Shown: positions 34,321 to 45,682, numbered from the stretch's first letter. The stretch is DNA of 64,000 nucleotides from Colias croceus (GCF_905220415.1 NC_059556.1:4042501-4106500), one strand, 5' to 3'. Translations and numbers: made by a program. The notes: generated from the sequence alone by a model not told the origin.

Positions 34321-35253
34321 GATACGACTTTGCCCTTATTAATTTTATTGGAGTATCTATTATCACAATGTAAGCACTACATTTCACATATATATACTTC
34401 ATATACGCTTCATTCTAACTTCTAACTCTATTCCTTAACACATAAATTCAACAACAACAAATAAATCATTTCAAGGACCAAACCAAATCTTCCCTATTTA
34501 TTCGATGACCTTTATCTCAAAAATCAGCGACTGAACTATCAAACCGGTTTAATTTTTGTTATAGGTACGAGTAAAATGTAATTACTACACTATTTCAGTT
34601 CAACACTTAACTGTTTTTGAAGTGGTTAGAAAGTTTTGGGTTTCGTAATGAATACGTAAGGGTATTGTTGGTAATTATCGTTATATAAATTATTATAAGT
34701 CTATAAGGAGTTTAAGTATGTTAATAAATAAAATACGTAGAAGTTGGACAAAGGTAATGTTAACATTGGTTGATGGATCGGATGATACAAGAGATTCAAT
34801 ATATGAAGAAGTATTTATGACATTTTAAGAAGTTTAATAAGTGACTGCAGTTGAAATATACGTTTTAAAATAGTTCGTATGTTTACTTGTATTATCCTCA
34901 TAAATTTGTATTTTACCATTTATTTTAACAAGACAGACACATACAACAAGACATCATGATTATGTATAAAAATAGAAAGAAGCTAATCCATACGCTAAAA
35001 GATTTCATCTGATTTCCAGCAAGCAAATAAAGCACAAGATAAGTATACTGCCAGCTTTTAAGAGAAAAGTGCGAGAATTGAGAAAATAAATAAAATTGTT
35101 ATGCATAAATCGTGTACACAATAAATATGCAAGACTATACTCAATTTACTCCGAGGTTCCGGGATGAATGTTACTCCCTATTGAAACTATTCGAGTGGTA
35201 GCGCTACATTGGGAGGGATGTTTTGTATGAATTTTATTTATTATTTTTATAGT
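34321..35253. other. AT-rich spacer, nothing identified
   Basis: No gene, RNA or clear repeat is seen. Confidence 0.4.
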
Positions 35254-35354
35254 TTTTGTACGTGTGATCGTTGGTATTATCTACTTATGTACTTATATGA
35301 CAAATGGTGATATAAGTACATAAGTAGATAATACCAACGATCACACGTACAAAA
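35254..35354. repeat. Perfect inverted repeat, 45-bp arms, 11-nt loop
   Basis: The left arm (35254-35298, beginning TTTTGTACGTGTGATCG) and right arm (35310-35354, ending CGATCACACGTACAAAA) are exact reverse complements over 45 bp, with loop GACAAATGGTG (35299-35309). A transcript in either direction would fold into a fully paired 45-bp hairpin. I see no transposon ends or target duplication around it. Confidence 0.95.
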
Positions 35355-36710
35355 CACGGTAATATTAGTAAACATATAAAACTTAAATTAGCAATGAAAG
35401 TTACATTTTGCTAAAAGTCTATAAACTTTAGGTTAAGCTGTGTAAAGTTTTAAGAATAGATACACCTAAATTTTAAAACTTTCTAAGAAAAATATTTGTA
35501 GAGGCAAAATGCGGTCACACCATAACTAGGTGTGTTTAATATTAGCAAACTTAATCTAGATAGAAAAGCCGTGTTTTTGTTAAACTCTGAAGTCAAAGTT
35601 AATACGGACGGACAAGACAAGTCTAAGGAAATTGTGTTTAAAAGTAATTGTGTGCGTTCTAGTTGTACATTTTATTATGTAATATATTCTCTTTATAGTA
35701 GCTTTTGTTTATGTAGGTTTATTATTCTTACTTACTATTTACTCCTCTGGCGCTGAAACCCCGAAGTGGGTCTTTTCCTCTGAGACGAGAACTCTCCACC
35801 TTCCCCGGTCCTAAGCGGTCTGAGCTGTATCATACTGATGGCAAATATTATGCTTTTCAACCTAAGCGGCAGATAAACTGTTAACGTTAACGGAATATCA
35901 GTACACGTTAAAATAGATAATCAGTTTTTACTGTAATCAAATCGCTAGACAATCAACTATCCTTTGAGTTATATGTACCTACCCAATGTACTGTCAGGTG
36001 ACGGTAGGGTAAGGTAATGTTTAAGGTAAGGTAAATTTGAATGTCAGGTGATTTAGTTTTCAAACCGTCTATACTATACTTCTTCATTTATCTTAATGCC
36101 ATAAACTCCAATACATAACATTACAATTATTTAACTGCTCTCTAAATCATTCTTCAAATATTGATTCGTTAAACTCTTTAACCTGTCTCTCAACGACTTC
36201 TGGAAATACTTCAATAAACCATTCAGTCACATTTCCAAGCTGTATCTAATTAAATTAGAATAAATAATTCAACTAACATGTAAATGTTAATTATTCCGTC
36301 ATACACAGACTAACTAGATTTCTATACCATCAATGTGAGTACAGTAGAATCGATTCTAGCCATACGTTTACTCCGAAACATATCCTCAAAGAGCTTTCTA
36401 CCCTTTAACAATCAAACGAATTTTCTACACTAAAAACGCTTCTAAAATGCCTTTGGGCTGTTCCAATTCGATATTCTTGAACAAAAAATGTCACCTTTTG
36501 TAAGAATTAAGTTTCAAATATAACTTTGAAAATGATTCGTGGAAACGAAATTTGATTAAAGAGTACATCTATTTTTTAGCGTACGAGTACATACCTTTAC
36601 TTCATTATGATAATGTCAGTTGTACTGATTATAATTATCCTACTATTAATAATGATAAACTCCTTACTTTTTGGATGTTTTAAGTATTAGAAGTCTAAAT
36701 AGCAATCTTA
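35355..36710. other. AT-rich DNA, no gene seen
   Basis: The 74-aa ORF at 35532-35756 is unsupported. A small GC-richer patch at about 35748-35830 (CTCTGGCGCTGAAACCCCGA, ACTCTCCACCTTCCCCGGTC) resembles an old repeat fragment that I cannot name. Confidence 0.35.
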
Positions 36711-36917
36711 TCTATACTAATATTATAAAGCTGAAGAGTTTGTTTGTATGTTTGTTTGTTTGTTTGAACGCGCTAATCTCGGGAACTACTGGTCCGATTT
36801 GAAAAATTCTTTCGCTGTTATATAGCCTATTTATCGAGGAAGGTTATAAGCTATGTGTCATCACGCTACGACCAACAGGGGTGGAGCCACGGGGGTGAAA
36901 CCGCGCGCAGCAGCTAG
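36711..36917 (+). mobile_element. Helitron-like repeat, complete ends
   Basis: It runs A/TCTATACTAATATTATAAAG to CGCGCAGCAGCTAG/T. A TGTTTG/TTTG short tandem (36738-36762) follows the 5' end. GCGCGC lies about 6 nt before the terminal CTAGCAG-type end. The best preserved member of its family here. Confidence 0.7.
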
Positions 36918-37477
36918 TTTTATAATATTTTCTTATAATTCAATGCCAAATACGCGGGCAGAAATCACTTTTAGCTATAAGGCCTATATAATGTAGAGCG
37001 ACATAGTCGCTTTTATATGTTGAAAATATTAAGTAATAAAAGAATGTAAGATATATATTTAATCAACTTGCTTAATACACGAAGAACAGCAATGATAGTT
37101 CAGAAATTTACACTTTTTCACAACCCTATGAGGAAATATCGTCCATCAGCAGAGCATAAAATCGAACCGATTTCGCTTTTGAAAACTTGGCTCTGTGATG
37201 AATCGAAATTTCTAGGAACTAGGAACATCATACCTACCTATATAAGAGCTCATTCGTATGAATATTTCAAATGATTTTACATTTAATATATTATTTCTGA
37301 GAATGTTTGCTCAATACATTCATCATATTAATATAAAAGTACAATATAAATAAAGGAATGTATCAAAGACTTCAAGCTTCTAATATTCATAACAACTTAA
37401 ATTAAACTAATTAATTTAATAATAACACAGATTGAATACATCTTATATAGCAATTTCAAATGGTTTTTACTATCTTT
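36918..37477. other. AT-rich spacer, nothing identified
   Basis: No gene seen. The 68-aa ORF at 37068-37274 has no recognisable domain. Confidence 0.4.
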
Positions 37478-37760
37478 TTATATAAGAGCGGGCAGCCGAG
37501 CTGATGGTTCACCTGATGGACGATGGTAAGCGATCACTGCCGCCCATGAACATTTGCAGAGGTAGCGCCTTTGAAAATCCGTTGCCTTCGTTTCAGGGAA
37601 AAGGACTGCGAAAGGTAACTCAGGAAGGAACTCATAGCAACAATCACAGTAAGCATTCGGATACTACAATTTGAAGCTGATCTTCTGTGCGCGTGTGGTA
37701 CCTTCGCCGGTGGGAGCTCGCCAAATGTTTGCTGTATTGTGCTTGACATCTTCCAGTAAA
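37478..37760 (-). mobile_element. Degenerate LINE 3' region
   Basis: GAGCGGGCAGCCGAGCTGAT, GGTTCACCTGATGG and GATCACTGCCGCCCATGAAC form a block that I know as the 3' region of common lepidopteran LINEs, here reversed. Further in, the minus strand keeps scattered protein-like stretches broken by stops. The overlapping small ORFs on both strands are remnants or by-products. Confidence 0.5.
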
Positions 37761-38302
37761 ATCTATCAACTTCAAGAAACACTGCAGTGTGTGCAAAAAG
37801 TTATACCTATTAATGTGCAACACCTTATTTTGTATCAAAATTTTAAATTGGGAACATAGAAATAGATATATATTATACATACCTACTTTATCTTTCAACA
37901 ATAATATACCTATCTAGAACATTCTTCATAATTCTAATATTAAGCGTCGCATTACATGAAGCAATTTAGAATTTCAGAAGCACAATTATTAATATATTTT
38001 TAATAAAAACCCAAGCGAGATAGTAAATTAATATAACTTCTCGTTTTAAAGCAGAGAATGTACTGATATTTTATTGTTCTAATGAAAACGCTACATTCTT
38101 GTTTATTCTTCAACTGTAGCAAGGAAATGGGCGGACGTAGTTAAATGAAACGATTTATGTACAAATGCTCTTTCTATACTTCTTTATACAATTTAAATTA
38201 ATAGCCTTGCTTTAGGAGATTCTTTCGTTGTTTTGTAGACGGAAGTTCATGCTAATATGTATACCTAGTAAATATTTTGGAGATAAAAAATAAGATAGAA
38301 AA
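37761..38302. other. AT-rich spacer, nothing identified
   Basis: No gene, RNA or clear repeat is seen. Confidence 0.4.
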
Positions 38303-38486
38303 AAAAATGTTGTGTGGTTTTATGAAACCACGGTAAAAGTGAAACTTTTTTTCACACTATAGATATTTAACTAAAAATTATCGTATTTGTACGATAATAA
38401 TTATCGTACGTATCGTGCGTCACGCGACATGCGCTACACAGACCAAAAAGTTTGAGACGATGTAATAAAAGTTTCACTTTAATAAA
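38303..38486 (-). mobile_element. Hairpin-rich MITE, copy 2 (inverted)
   Basis: This is the reverse complement of 21787-21967, with three substitutions and a 3-bp ATT insertion in the central palindrome (ATAATTATTATCG). The AAAGTGAAACTTTT arms and the GTGGTTT/AAACCAC hairpin are unchanged. Copy 1 lies 16.3 kb upstream in the other orientation. Confidence 0.75.
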
Positions 38487-41179
38487 TAATATGATCTCAA
38501 AACAGTCACACTTACCCAATTCACATAATAATAATCAGACACAACAAGTTACATAATTACATACATAACTAATTTTAACCCAAGTTAGGTACATAATTTT
38601 AAAATTAAAATTATTTCCCTCAACAAAATCGATACATTTCAATAAAAGTTACAAACAGCAGTTATAATTCGAAATAAACTCAACTCACCCCGTTTTTATA
38701 AATGGTCAATAAGAATTCTATATCAGATCCAGAACATAATTCTATTATCGCAAATCCACTGTTTCCAGACTGTTAGCTGTTATTTATGATATAACCAGTA
38801 CTTAGAGTGATGCAAATGCAAATTGCACATATTATGTTAATTTCCAAGCTAAACACCAATATATTCAGTATTTTGACCTTTTTTTCTAGAGCCACATAAA
38901 TGGTAGCTTGCTAAGTCGTTGTTGTAATGAGTCAATTAGATTAAGGCTATTTATTAGAATGATAGGTTTTGTTAACTTTATTTTTAATATAATTTTTTAA
39001 TGGAATGTTTGATGTTATATTATCAAGGGTGAATATTTTACACTTTTACATAATCTCCTCTTTTCGTCAAGTGAAATTCAGTTAAAACTAGGACTAGTTC
39101 TAAAAGGTATTGAAAGTTGAATATCCTTCAAAGCAAGCGCAAGAGACAAATGGAATATTAGATAAAACTAAATATAGATAATCCTCAGCCAGGCCAAAAA
39201 GGAAAGCCAGGTAAATATTAACCGCTTTGTAAGTTACAAATTTCCAAGCCCTGTACTAATATTTCAAATGTAATACATATACGAGGAACCCGAAGAATTT
39301 AGATTTGCGAAGTTAGCTTCTGGTCACTGTAGGTGGACGTGCCAGAGGTTTCTAATTTAGATTTTAATTCTGTTAATGTGGAGAAGCGGTTTAATTTCTA
39401 ATTTCAATTCTGCTCGGGAAAGTTAAAATTAAATTAAAAGGCGGAATTAGAATCCAGACTGAACTGCCTGGCAGTGTGAGGACAGCACGATTTGGACAGT
39501 TTATTTTTTACACTAGAACTTTGAAATAGACATTGGCGAAGTCTCTTTTGGTTGGGCCATAAACGAAGAAGAAGAAATATGATAAATTAAATATTTAAAG
39601 CGATCCGAATAGACTCTTTCTATCCTTAGCCTTTTCCATTTATGCAAGTATAATAACATAGGTATTAAGCCTCAATTCTTCAAAATCATTATGTCACGTT
39701 CCATTCCACATTCAGCATAAATTTAAACAAAGCTTAAATTTCTTTATTTAGCCTATTCTTTCTTTATTTTTTGTTGTATAAATAATGAGGACTTTAAAAC
39801 ATAAGACGTTTATAAAACTCCTTTAAGAACTCTTTGAAAAGTGAAATAAAAGAATGTAACTGTTTTGCAGTTATTTCACAACAATTTTTGCGTAGCTTAT
39901 GACGTACTTTTACAAATTTTAACCGAGTTACATGTTATACTTACCTACTTTTTATATAAAAACCGACCGGACTTCGTATTTATTCCCGAACCGATATTTT
40001 CGGAAATAACGGACGCGTTAAATAAAGGATTATCACCTATTATTTATACTTTTTTTCGCATGAAATAAATGCTATTGTCTTTATTTCCTTCCTGCACTTT
40101 TGTCTAGCCTTAATGAACATAAGTTTGACTTCAGTTTGCAGAATATTATGATTATATAAAAGTTTGTTTTAAAAGAACTTTGTCATCTGTAATACCTCAT
40201 ATCGTGAACTCTATTTTAAGTGGTAATATAAAGTGGAACGATAATATTATCCAGAATTGTGTACATATCCACTTTGTAGATTAAAAGCGAAGAAAGCAAC
40301 TAGGATAAGATCTAACAAGTAAAATGCGCTAATTCAATCCATGCTAAACGAGAACTTCTTGAAAATAAAACTCTCAAGAGTCGTAAAAACATAGCGCAGT
40401 TAGATTAAATCGTCAGCGTCAGTTTTTATATTAAATTGTTCAAGGGACAAGGCCCGGACCGCAATGCTCATCGGAAATAAAAACGTAACTCAATTAACTA
40501 GTTACAATTTACTCAAGTGCTACGTTTAATCTAAATTTCTTTAAACGTCTTGTATATAATTTATTTAACGATGAGCTAGCTTTAAAAAAGGCAGTGTTTA
40601 ACTGTGAAATGTACTTAGATATCAACTTCAAATTCGTAACTTACAACTTACAGCACTTTGGTTTATATGTTTGGTCTACTGAACTATATCTCTTTGCTTC
40701 GTAAATTTAAGTAAATGTAGGGCAATAAATTAATATCTAATATTATTGAAGTGAAACGACTTTAGGCGCGTTGAGATTAAATCAAGGTCGCGTCATGGCA
40801 AATCGTCACGTTATGGAGTAAGGCGACAATTTTGGTATTTTTGAATCTTGCCAAAGAAGTTTCACGCTCACACGCTCGTTTTCCTACATATTTTCTTGCT
40901 CTAAATATACACGATAGACAATATACCATGTATGTAACGTTCAAAATACAACAGTCGTGGAAATTATATGCACAACTTTTATACCCACATAAGTTTGTTA
41001 TTTATTACAAACATCATTGTTTAAAGAGTAAATTAATCACACGAATTGGAGGAAATCTATAATTAGTAACGAGCAAAGAGCACGAATTTAACGCTTTTAG
41101 TTATTACATTTACAGAGTAAGGAACTTGAATCCCCCTCAAAACATTAAAAAAATTAGAAGACAACGAGGTAAATGACTT
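38487..41179. other. AT-rich DNA, no gene seen
   Basis: No exon, RNA or clear element. A region at about 39330-39580 repeats TTTCTAATTT/TTTAATTTC motifs and ends in GAAGAAGAAG; it could be an old SINE. About 40760-40830 is less AT-biased and holds TCAAGGTCG, an FTZ-F1-like site. The ORFs of 67 aa (39865) and 76 aa (40832) are unsupported. Confidence 0.35.
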
Positions 41180-41400
41180 CTGGATTGGCGCAGTGGTTGG
41201 CTTTTAATAATAACAAAAGGGAACAGGTTCGATTCTACAAGTGGACTTTTGCGTAAATATCAAATTTATACTGGGATATTTGAACGTGACAATATTTTTA
41301 ATTTTGTACATATTTTTCTTACAATCATATGTATAGGTAATTTATAAGTTCGTTGGAAGTAATTTTTCAATATATTATTTATGCAATAAGTTAAGTAGGT
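41180..41400 (+). mobile_element. tRNA-derived SINE (decayed)
   Basis: GGATTGGCGCAGTGGTTGG contains an A-box-like TGGCGCAGTGG (41186-41196), and 40 nt further GGTTCGATTCT (41226-41236) fits a B box. No tRNA cloverleaf survives between them (AATAATAACAAAA). The downstream AT-rich body, with ATACTGGGATATTTGAACGT, fits a SINE body. The right edge is approximate. Confidence 0.5.
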
Positions 41401-41879
41401 ATATTTATGGTGTAAATACATCTTTTAGTTTACCATTACAAGATTTTTAACAAAAAGTACTGGAAAAGACATCTAGTCTATTTTACAACAATACACTATT
41501 AAATACTTATACAACATATTACCTATATCTTTAGCACATTATATATTATATAATATATATAAGCGATTGTGTTGAAGTCAATATAATCGCTTCATTACAA
41601 TATTAGCTAATATACACTTTTATACACAGTAGAAGTATTTAAAATTTATTATTCTGTTATAGTAAAACGTGGGTCTATTTACAACATCGAAGCCTGTAAA
41701 TTGTAGCGCGATACAAACTCGACTATAGGTCTTTGGGGAGTCTTCTCACTTAATTACGAACTTATTGTCAAACCTCTTAATGACGAGACTGCTAATGGAA
41801 GCTTATATAACTCGTTTTAAAGCAGTTTCTATTTATTTTTGCAGTGTAGAATTGCATTTTTATCTAAACTTCCACACTT
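41401..41879. other. AT-rich spacer, nothing identified
   Basis: No gene or RNA is seen. Confidence 0.4.
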
Positions 41880-42052
41880 AGTAGTGTAAGGCTAAAGAGT
41901 TTGTTTGAACGCGCTAAACTCAGGAACTACTGGTCCGATTTGAAAAATTATTTCGGTGCTAGATAGCCCGTTTATTGAGGAAGGGACACTGCTAGTCTAT
42001 CTATATAATAATTCTATTACTTGTTTGTGGTAAAGCCACAGCGTAGAGCTAG
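41880..42052 (+). mobile_element. Helitron-like repeat, decayed 5' end
   Basis: GCTAAAGAGTTTGTTTGAAC, ACTACTGGTCCGATTTGAAA and TTTATTGAGGAAGG match the copies at 33555 and 36711. The 3' end is GTAGAGCTAG/T at 42052. It stops about 40 bp before the RTE element. Confidence 0.6.
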
Positions 42053-42346
42053 TCAAAAAGCGCTTAAATAAATTCAAAATGTTACGTAGATTGTAGCGAG
42101 TCTAGCGATTGTAGAGAGCGAGCGAGCTAGTCCTCGATAAGACTCTAAACTGTCGCATACTCTTAAGAGTATGAAATAGCCAATAGGAGGCTGGTGTGCT
42201 ATATGTTTTATATTGAGACCAGGCTTTATTGGAACAGTTGATATTAGAACGGGATGTCAACTTAGACTAGTGGCCGAGAACATTCTTGTAATGTTAAGGG
42301 TGGTAGTCCTGGACTAAGTTAGTCGGTCCACCGTTCACCCACCAAC

Positions 42347-45300
42347 ATGCATTGGACGAGCACGGTGGGTTACACGTCCAAACCCCCAAAAAGCAACATG
42401 AATCGCAACAATTACAATATACCCCTAGTGCCCGGCGGCTCTGGTAGCCCTGCCGATGACGGTAGGCAGACAAGCTCCAGAGCTCGGGGTCAGGTGAATC
42501 TCCGGGCGGGATCGATACATCGTCATACAACTAAGGCTAGGATAAAGGACACCGATACAAACCTTAATATTTTAACGTATAATGTAAGAACATTAAGAAC
42601 AGAGGAACGACTTCTGGAACTGGAAAATGCTTTATCGGAAATAACATGGGACATAGTAGGATTATGTGAGGTAAGAAGAGAGGGAGAAGGCACGTATGAA
42701 AGGGAAAATAGTGTATTGTATCATTATGGCACATCCACAAGCTCATATGGAGTAGGATTTTTAGTTAACAAAAAGTGGAAAAACAATATACTGGAATTCA
42801 TATCATATTCAGACAGAATTGCTCTCCTCAAATTTAAAGTAACGGATAAATACTCCTTAACTGTAGTACAAGTATACGCTCCTACATCCAGTCATACAGA
42901 CGATGATGTAGAAGACTTCTATGACTTATTAAATCAAGCACTGCATAATAACAAGGCAACATGGAACGTGGTTCTAGGAGATTTTAACGCTAAGTTAGGT
43001 ACACGACTACCCACTGATAATACACACATCTTAGGACCCCACGGATTAGGGTTCAGAAATGAAAGAGGGACACGCCTCATTCAGTTTGCATGGTCGCAAA
43101 ATCTCTATATTAGCAATAGCTTCTTTTATAAAAAAGCTTCACGTAGATGGACTTGGATCTCACCTAACGAACAAACTAAAAACGAAATAGACCATATATT
43201 GATTTCAGAACAAAATATTGTCAATAATATACAAGCTTTAAACAGAATAAAATTTAACTCAGATCACAGACCCATTAGAGCATCTTTAAAATTTAATACA
43301 AAAATTCAGCGACAAAAAACATTTAACAACAGAATCAAAAGAATAGACAAGGAAACTCTAATTAATAACAAGAATGACTTTTGCATACAATTAGAAAACA
43401 GTTTCAATGCACTAAACATGTCCAGTGAAGATGTTCAGGAACAATACAGTAATATAGAAAATAGTATAAAAAATACATGTAAAGCAATAAAACAAGTCCC
43501 TCTAAATAAAAGAAAATTATCAAACGACACAAAAAATTTATTAAATGACAGAATCTTATTAAGTAACAATAGGAATAGTACAGAATTTAAAACAATAGAT
43601 AAGAAAGTGAAACGAAGTATTAGGAATGATATAAGACGATACAATAACAGTCTAATAATGTCAGCTATTGAAAACACCCAATCTTTAAAAACCGCTAAGT
43701 TTGGAATATCACAATCAAAAAATTGGATAACATGTTTAAAAGACCACAATGGAGTTAAACAACGCAATAGAGATACAATTATGGACATATGTACGGATTT
43801 TTACAAATCCTTATATTCCCAAAACAGCAACCCATTTGAAGAAATCTCATCACCAATAAATTATAATTGTTCCGACGATATACCAGTAATCACTGCCTTT
43901 GAAGTTAATACTGTATTACAAACAATGAAAAATAATAGAGTGCCAGGAGAAGATGGAATAAGTACAGAAGTCTTAAAAATAGCCAAACATAATTTAATGC
44001 CACATATTTGTAATTTATTTAATTCAATTTTAAAAACCGGTAATATCCCTGAACAGTTCTGCCATTCAAACATTATTCTATTACATAAAAAAGGCGATAA
44101 ATCTGATATCAATAACTATAGACCAATAAGCCTAGTGTCTCATTTATATAAAGCGTTCATTAAGATTATTCATAACCGTATTGCAAAGCAACTCGACGAC
44201 GAGCAACCACCCGAACAAGCTGGATTTCGCGGAGGACTCTCCACCACCGATCACCTCCATACAATCAATCAAATTTTAGAAAAATATCAGGAAAACAATA
44301 TCTCACTATACATGGCCTTTGTAGATTACTCCAAGGCGTTCGACAGTATTTCACACAAATCAATATTTGAAGCACTAGAAAGTCAAAAAATACATTCGAC
44401 ATATATTAATCTACTTAAAAATGTTTATAACAAAAGTACAGCGTCAATAAAATTACAGAAAACTGGTCCAAAATTTCAAATCAAACAGGGAGTTAAACAG
44501 GGTGACCCATTATCTCCTAAATTATTCAATAGCACTCTGGAACATATATTTAGGAAACTTACGACTGGTTGGGTTGAACGGGGCATTGTTATCGGTGGAG
44601 CAAAATTAACAAACTTGCGTTTTGCTGATGACGTCGTCCTATTCGCTTCTTCGGCCCGCGAACTACAAGAAATGCTACAAGAACTAAGCAATGCTAGCCT
44701 TGAGGTTGGACTTAAAATGAATATGACCAAGACAAAAATTATGACCAATTCTACCAACATCAAAATGACAGTCGATAGCGAAGATATTCAATATGTCAAA
44801 GAATACATTTATCTCGGACAAGTAATCTCCTTCCAGGCAAGACAAGATCGCGAAATTTCAAGGCGAACAGAAAATGCTTGGAGAAGTTTTTGGTCCATGA
44901 AAGACTTCTTCAAAGGTAATCTCCCTTTAAACATCAAAAGGAAGCTTATGGACATGTGTATTCTTCCAATTTTAACTTATGGTGCACAAACTTGGTCCTT
45001 GACAAATGAACAAAAGTACAAACTGAAGGTCTGTCAAAGGGCAATGGAGCGAAGCATACTAGGTGTTAAATTAACAGATCGTGTTCGAAACACCGAGCTA
45101 CGCTCCAAAACTAAAATTGCCGATGTAGCGCAAAAAGCTGCTTCGCTTAAATGGAGCTGGGCAGGGCATATTAGTCGCATGCCGGACGAACTGTGGGCCA
45201 AGATAACGACTTTGTGGAGACCAAACACAGCTAGAAGGCGTCGCGGCAGGCCGAAGAAAAGATGGCGGGATGAACTGGACCAATTTAATAAAGACTGGTC

Positions 45301-45376
45301 TACAATAGCACAAGATCGTGATTCATGGAAGCGCTTTGGGGAGGCCTTTGCTCAGCATTGGGACACAACAGGCTAA
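42347..45376 (+). CDS. RTE endonuclease-reverse transcriptase (intact ORF)
   Basis: This 1009-aa protein would carry out target-primed retrotransposition. After a roughly 70-residue basic leader, an APE-type endonuclease spans about 72-315: LNILTYNVRTLR (73-84), the CEVR glutamate near 108, GDFNAKLG (211-218), NEIDHIL (279-285) and SDHRP (305-309). The reverse transcriptase spans about 520-800: YRPISL (591-596), QAGFR (624-628), VDYSKAFD (659-666), GVKQGDPLSP (715-724) and the catalytic FADD (759-762). The C terminus has the TYGAQTW segment (877-883), WAGHISRMP (938-946) and GRPKKRWRDEL (967-977), the RTE signature. No stop or frameshift interrupts it. Start: the first ATG (42347-42349); an internal Met at residue 18 is possible. 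The stop TAA is followed directly by the element tail. A related fragment lies at 14403-14510. Confidence 0.95.
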   Translation: MHWTSTVGYTSKPPKSNMNRNNYNIPLVPGGSGSPADDGRQTSSRARGQVNLRAGSIHRHTTKARIKDTDTNLNILTYNVRTLRTEERLLELENALSEITWDIVGLCEVRREGEGTYERENSVLYHYGTSTSSYGVGFLVNKKWKNNILEFISYSDRIALLKFKVTDKYSLTVVQVYAPTSSHTDDDVEDFYDLLNQALHNNKATWNVVLGDFNAKLGTRLPTDNTHILGPHGLGFRNERGTRLIQFAWSQNLYISNSFFYKKASRRWTWISPNEQTKNEIDHILISEQNIVNNIQALNRIKFNSDHRPIRASLKFNTKIQRQKTFNNRIKRIDKETLINNKNDFCIQLENSFNALNMSSEDVQEQYSNIENSIKNTCKAIKQVPLNKRKLSNDTKNLLNDRILLSNNRNSTEFKTIDKKVKRSIRNDIRRYNNSLIMSAIENTQSLKTAKFGISQSKNWITCLKDHNGVKQRNRDTIMDICTDFYKSLYSQNSNPFEEISSPINYNCSDDIPVITAFEVNTVLQTMKNNRVPGEDGISTEVLKIAKHNLMPHICNLFNSILKTGNIPEQFCHSNIILLHKKGDKSDINNYRPISLVSHLYKAFIKIIHNRIAKQLDDEQPPEQAGFRGGLSTTDHLHTINQILEKYQENNISLYMAFVDYSKAFDSISHKSIFEALESQKIHSTYINLLKNVYNKSTASIKLQKTGPKFQIKQGVKQGDPLSPKLFNSTLEHIFRKLTTGWVERGIVIGGAKLTNLRFADDVVLFASSARELQEMLQELSNASLEVGLKMNMTKTKIMTNSTNIKMTVDSEDIQYVKEYIYLGQVISFQARQDREISRRTENAWRSFWSMKDFFKGNLPLNIKRKLMDMCILPILTYGAQTWSLTNEQKYKLKVCQRAMERSILGVKLTDRVRNTELRSKTKIADVAQKAASLKWSWAGHISRMPDELWAKITTLWRPNTARRRRGRPKKRWRDELDQFNKDWSTIAQDRDSWKRFGEAFAQHWDTTG

Positions 45377-45399
45377 TACAATACAATACAATACAATAC
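45377..45399 (+). repeat. AATAC microsatellite tail of the RTE
   Basis: Four to five TACAA/AATAC units follow the stop codon directly. RTE elements typically end in such short tandem repeats rather than poly(A). Confidence 0.9.
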
Positions 45400-45602
45400 G
45401 TAGATAAGAGTTTCTATAGAGAAATGGTGTTGGACACATACGACTTTAAGTGATTCGTTTTTTTATTTACTAACTTGTGGCCATAAATAAGTAAATGACG
45501 TCACTGATGTTTAATTAGTTTTAAATTTCGATCTCCTTTCTCTGTCCTTGTCATATCGAAACATTTTTAAGTGCAAAATGCTATTTCGCTTTATCTGTCA
45601 TC

Positions 45603-45674
45603 TCCCGTATGGTCTAGTGGCTAGGATACCTGGCTTTCACCCAGGAGGCTCGGGTTCGATTCCCGGTACGGGAA
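45603..45674 (+). tRNA. tRNA-Glu (anticodon TTC)
   Basis: This 72-nt gene reads glutamate GAA codons (and GAG by wobble). The acceptor stem TCCCGTA (45603-45609) pairs perfectly with TACGGGA (45667-45673), with discriminator A at 45674. The anticodon stem CCTGG/CCAGG (45629-45633, 45641-45645) encloses the loop CTTTCAC with anticodon TTC at 45636-45638. The internal RNA polymerase III promoter is intact: A box TGGTCTAGTGG (45610-45620) and B box GGTTCGATTCC (45653-45663). No CCA is encoded and there is no intron. A T8 terminator follows directly. All stems are intact, so this is a functional gene rather than a SINE head or pseudogene. It is the only firm host gene here; an RTE element ends 203 bp upstream. 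Confidence 0.97.
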
Positions 45675-45682
45675 TTTTTTTT
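45675..45682 (+). terminator. RNA polymerase III terminator of tRNA-Glu
   Basis: A T8 run begins immediately after the discriminator base, as expected for an RNA polymerase III terminator. Confidence 0.92.

Larger units (their letters stand above)
42092..45399 (+). mobile_element. Full-length RTE-clade non-LTR retrotransposon
   Basis: The unit is about 3.3 kb, the usual RTE length, with a 255-bp 5' UTR, one ORF, virtually no 3' UTR and an AATAC pentanucleotide tail. ACGTAGAT occurs just before the 5' end (42084-42091) and again across the 3' end (45398-45405), consistent with a 6-8 bp target duplication. A short variable duplication and a microsatellite tail instead of poly(A) are RTE traits. 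The ORF is uninterrupted, so this copy looks recent and may be competent. Confidence 0.85.

Noticed and set aside
41180..41240. tRNA gene
   Set aside because: A- and B-box motifs are present but no cloverleaf can be formed; it fits a decayed SINE head.
42294..45313. Minus-strand ORFs of 60-117 aa inside the RTE element
   Set aside because: They are alternative-frame shadows of the 1009-aa ORF.
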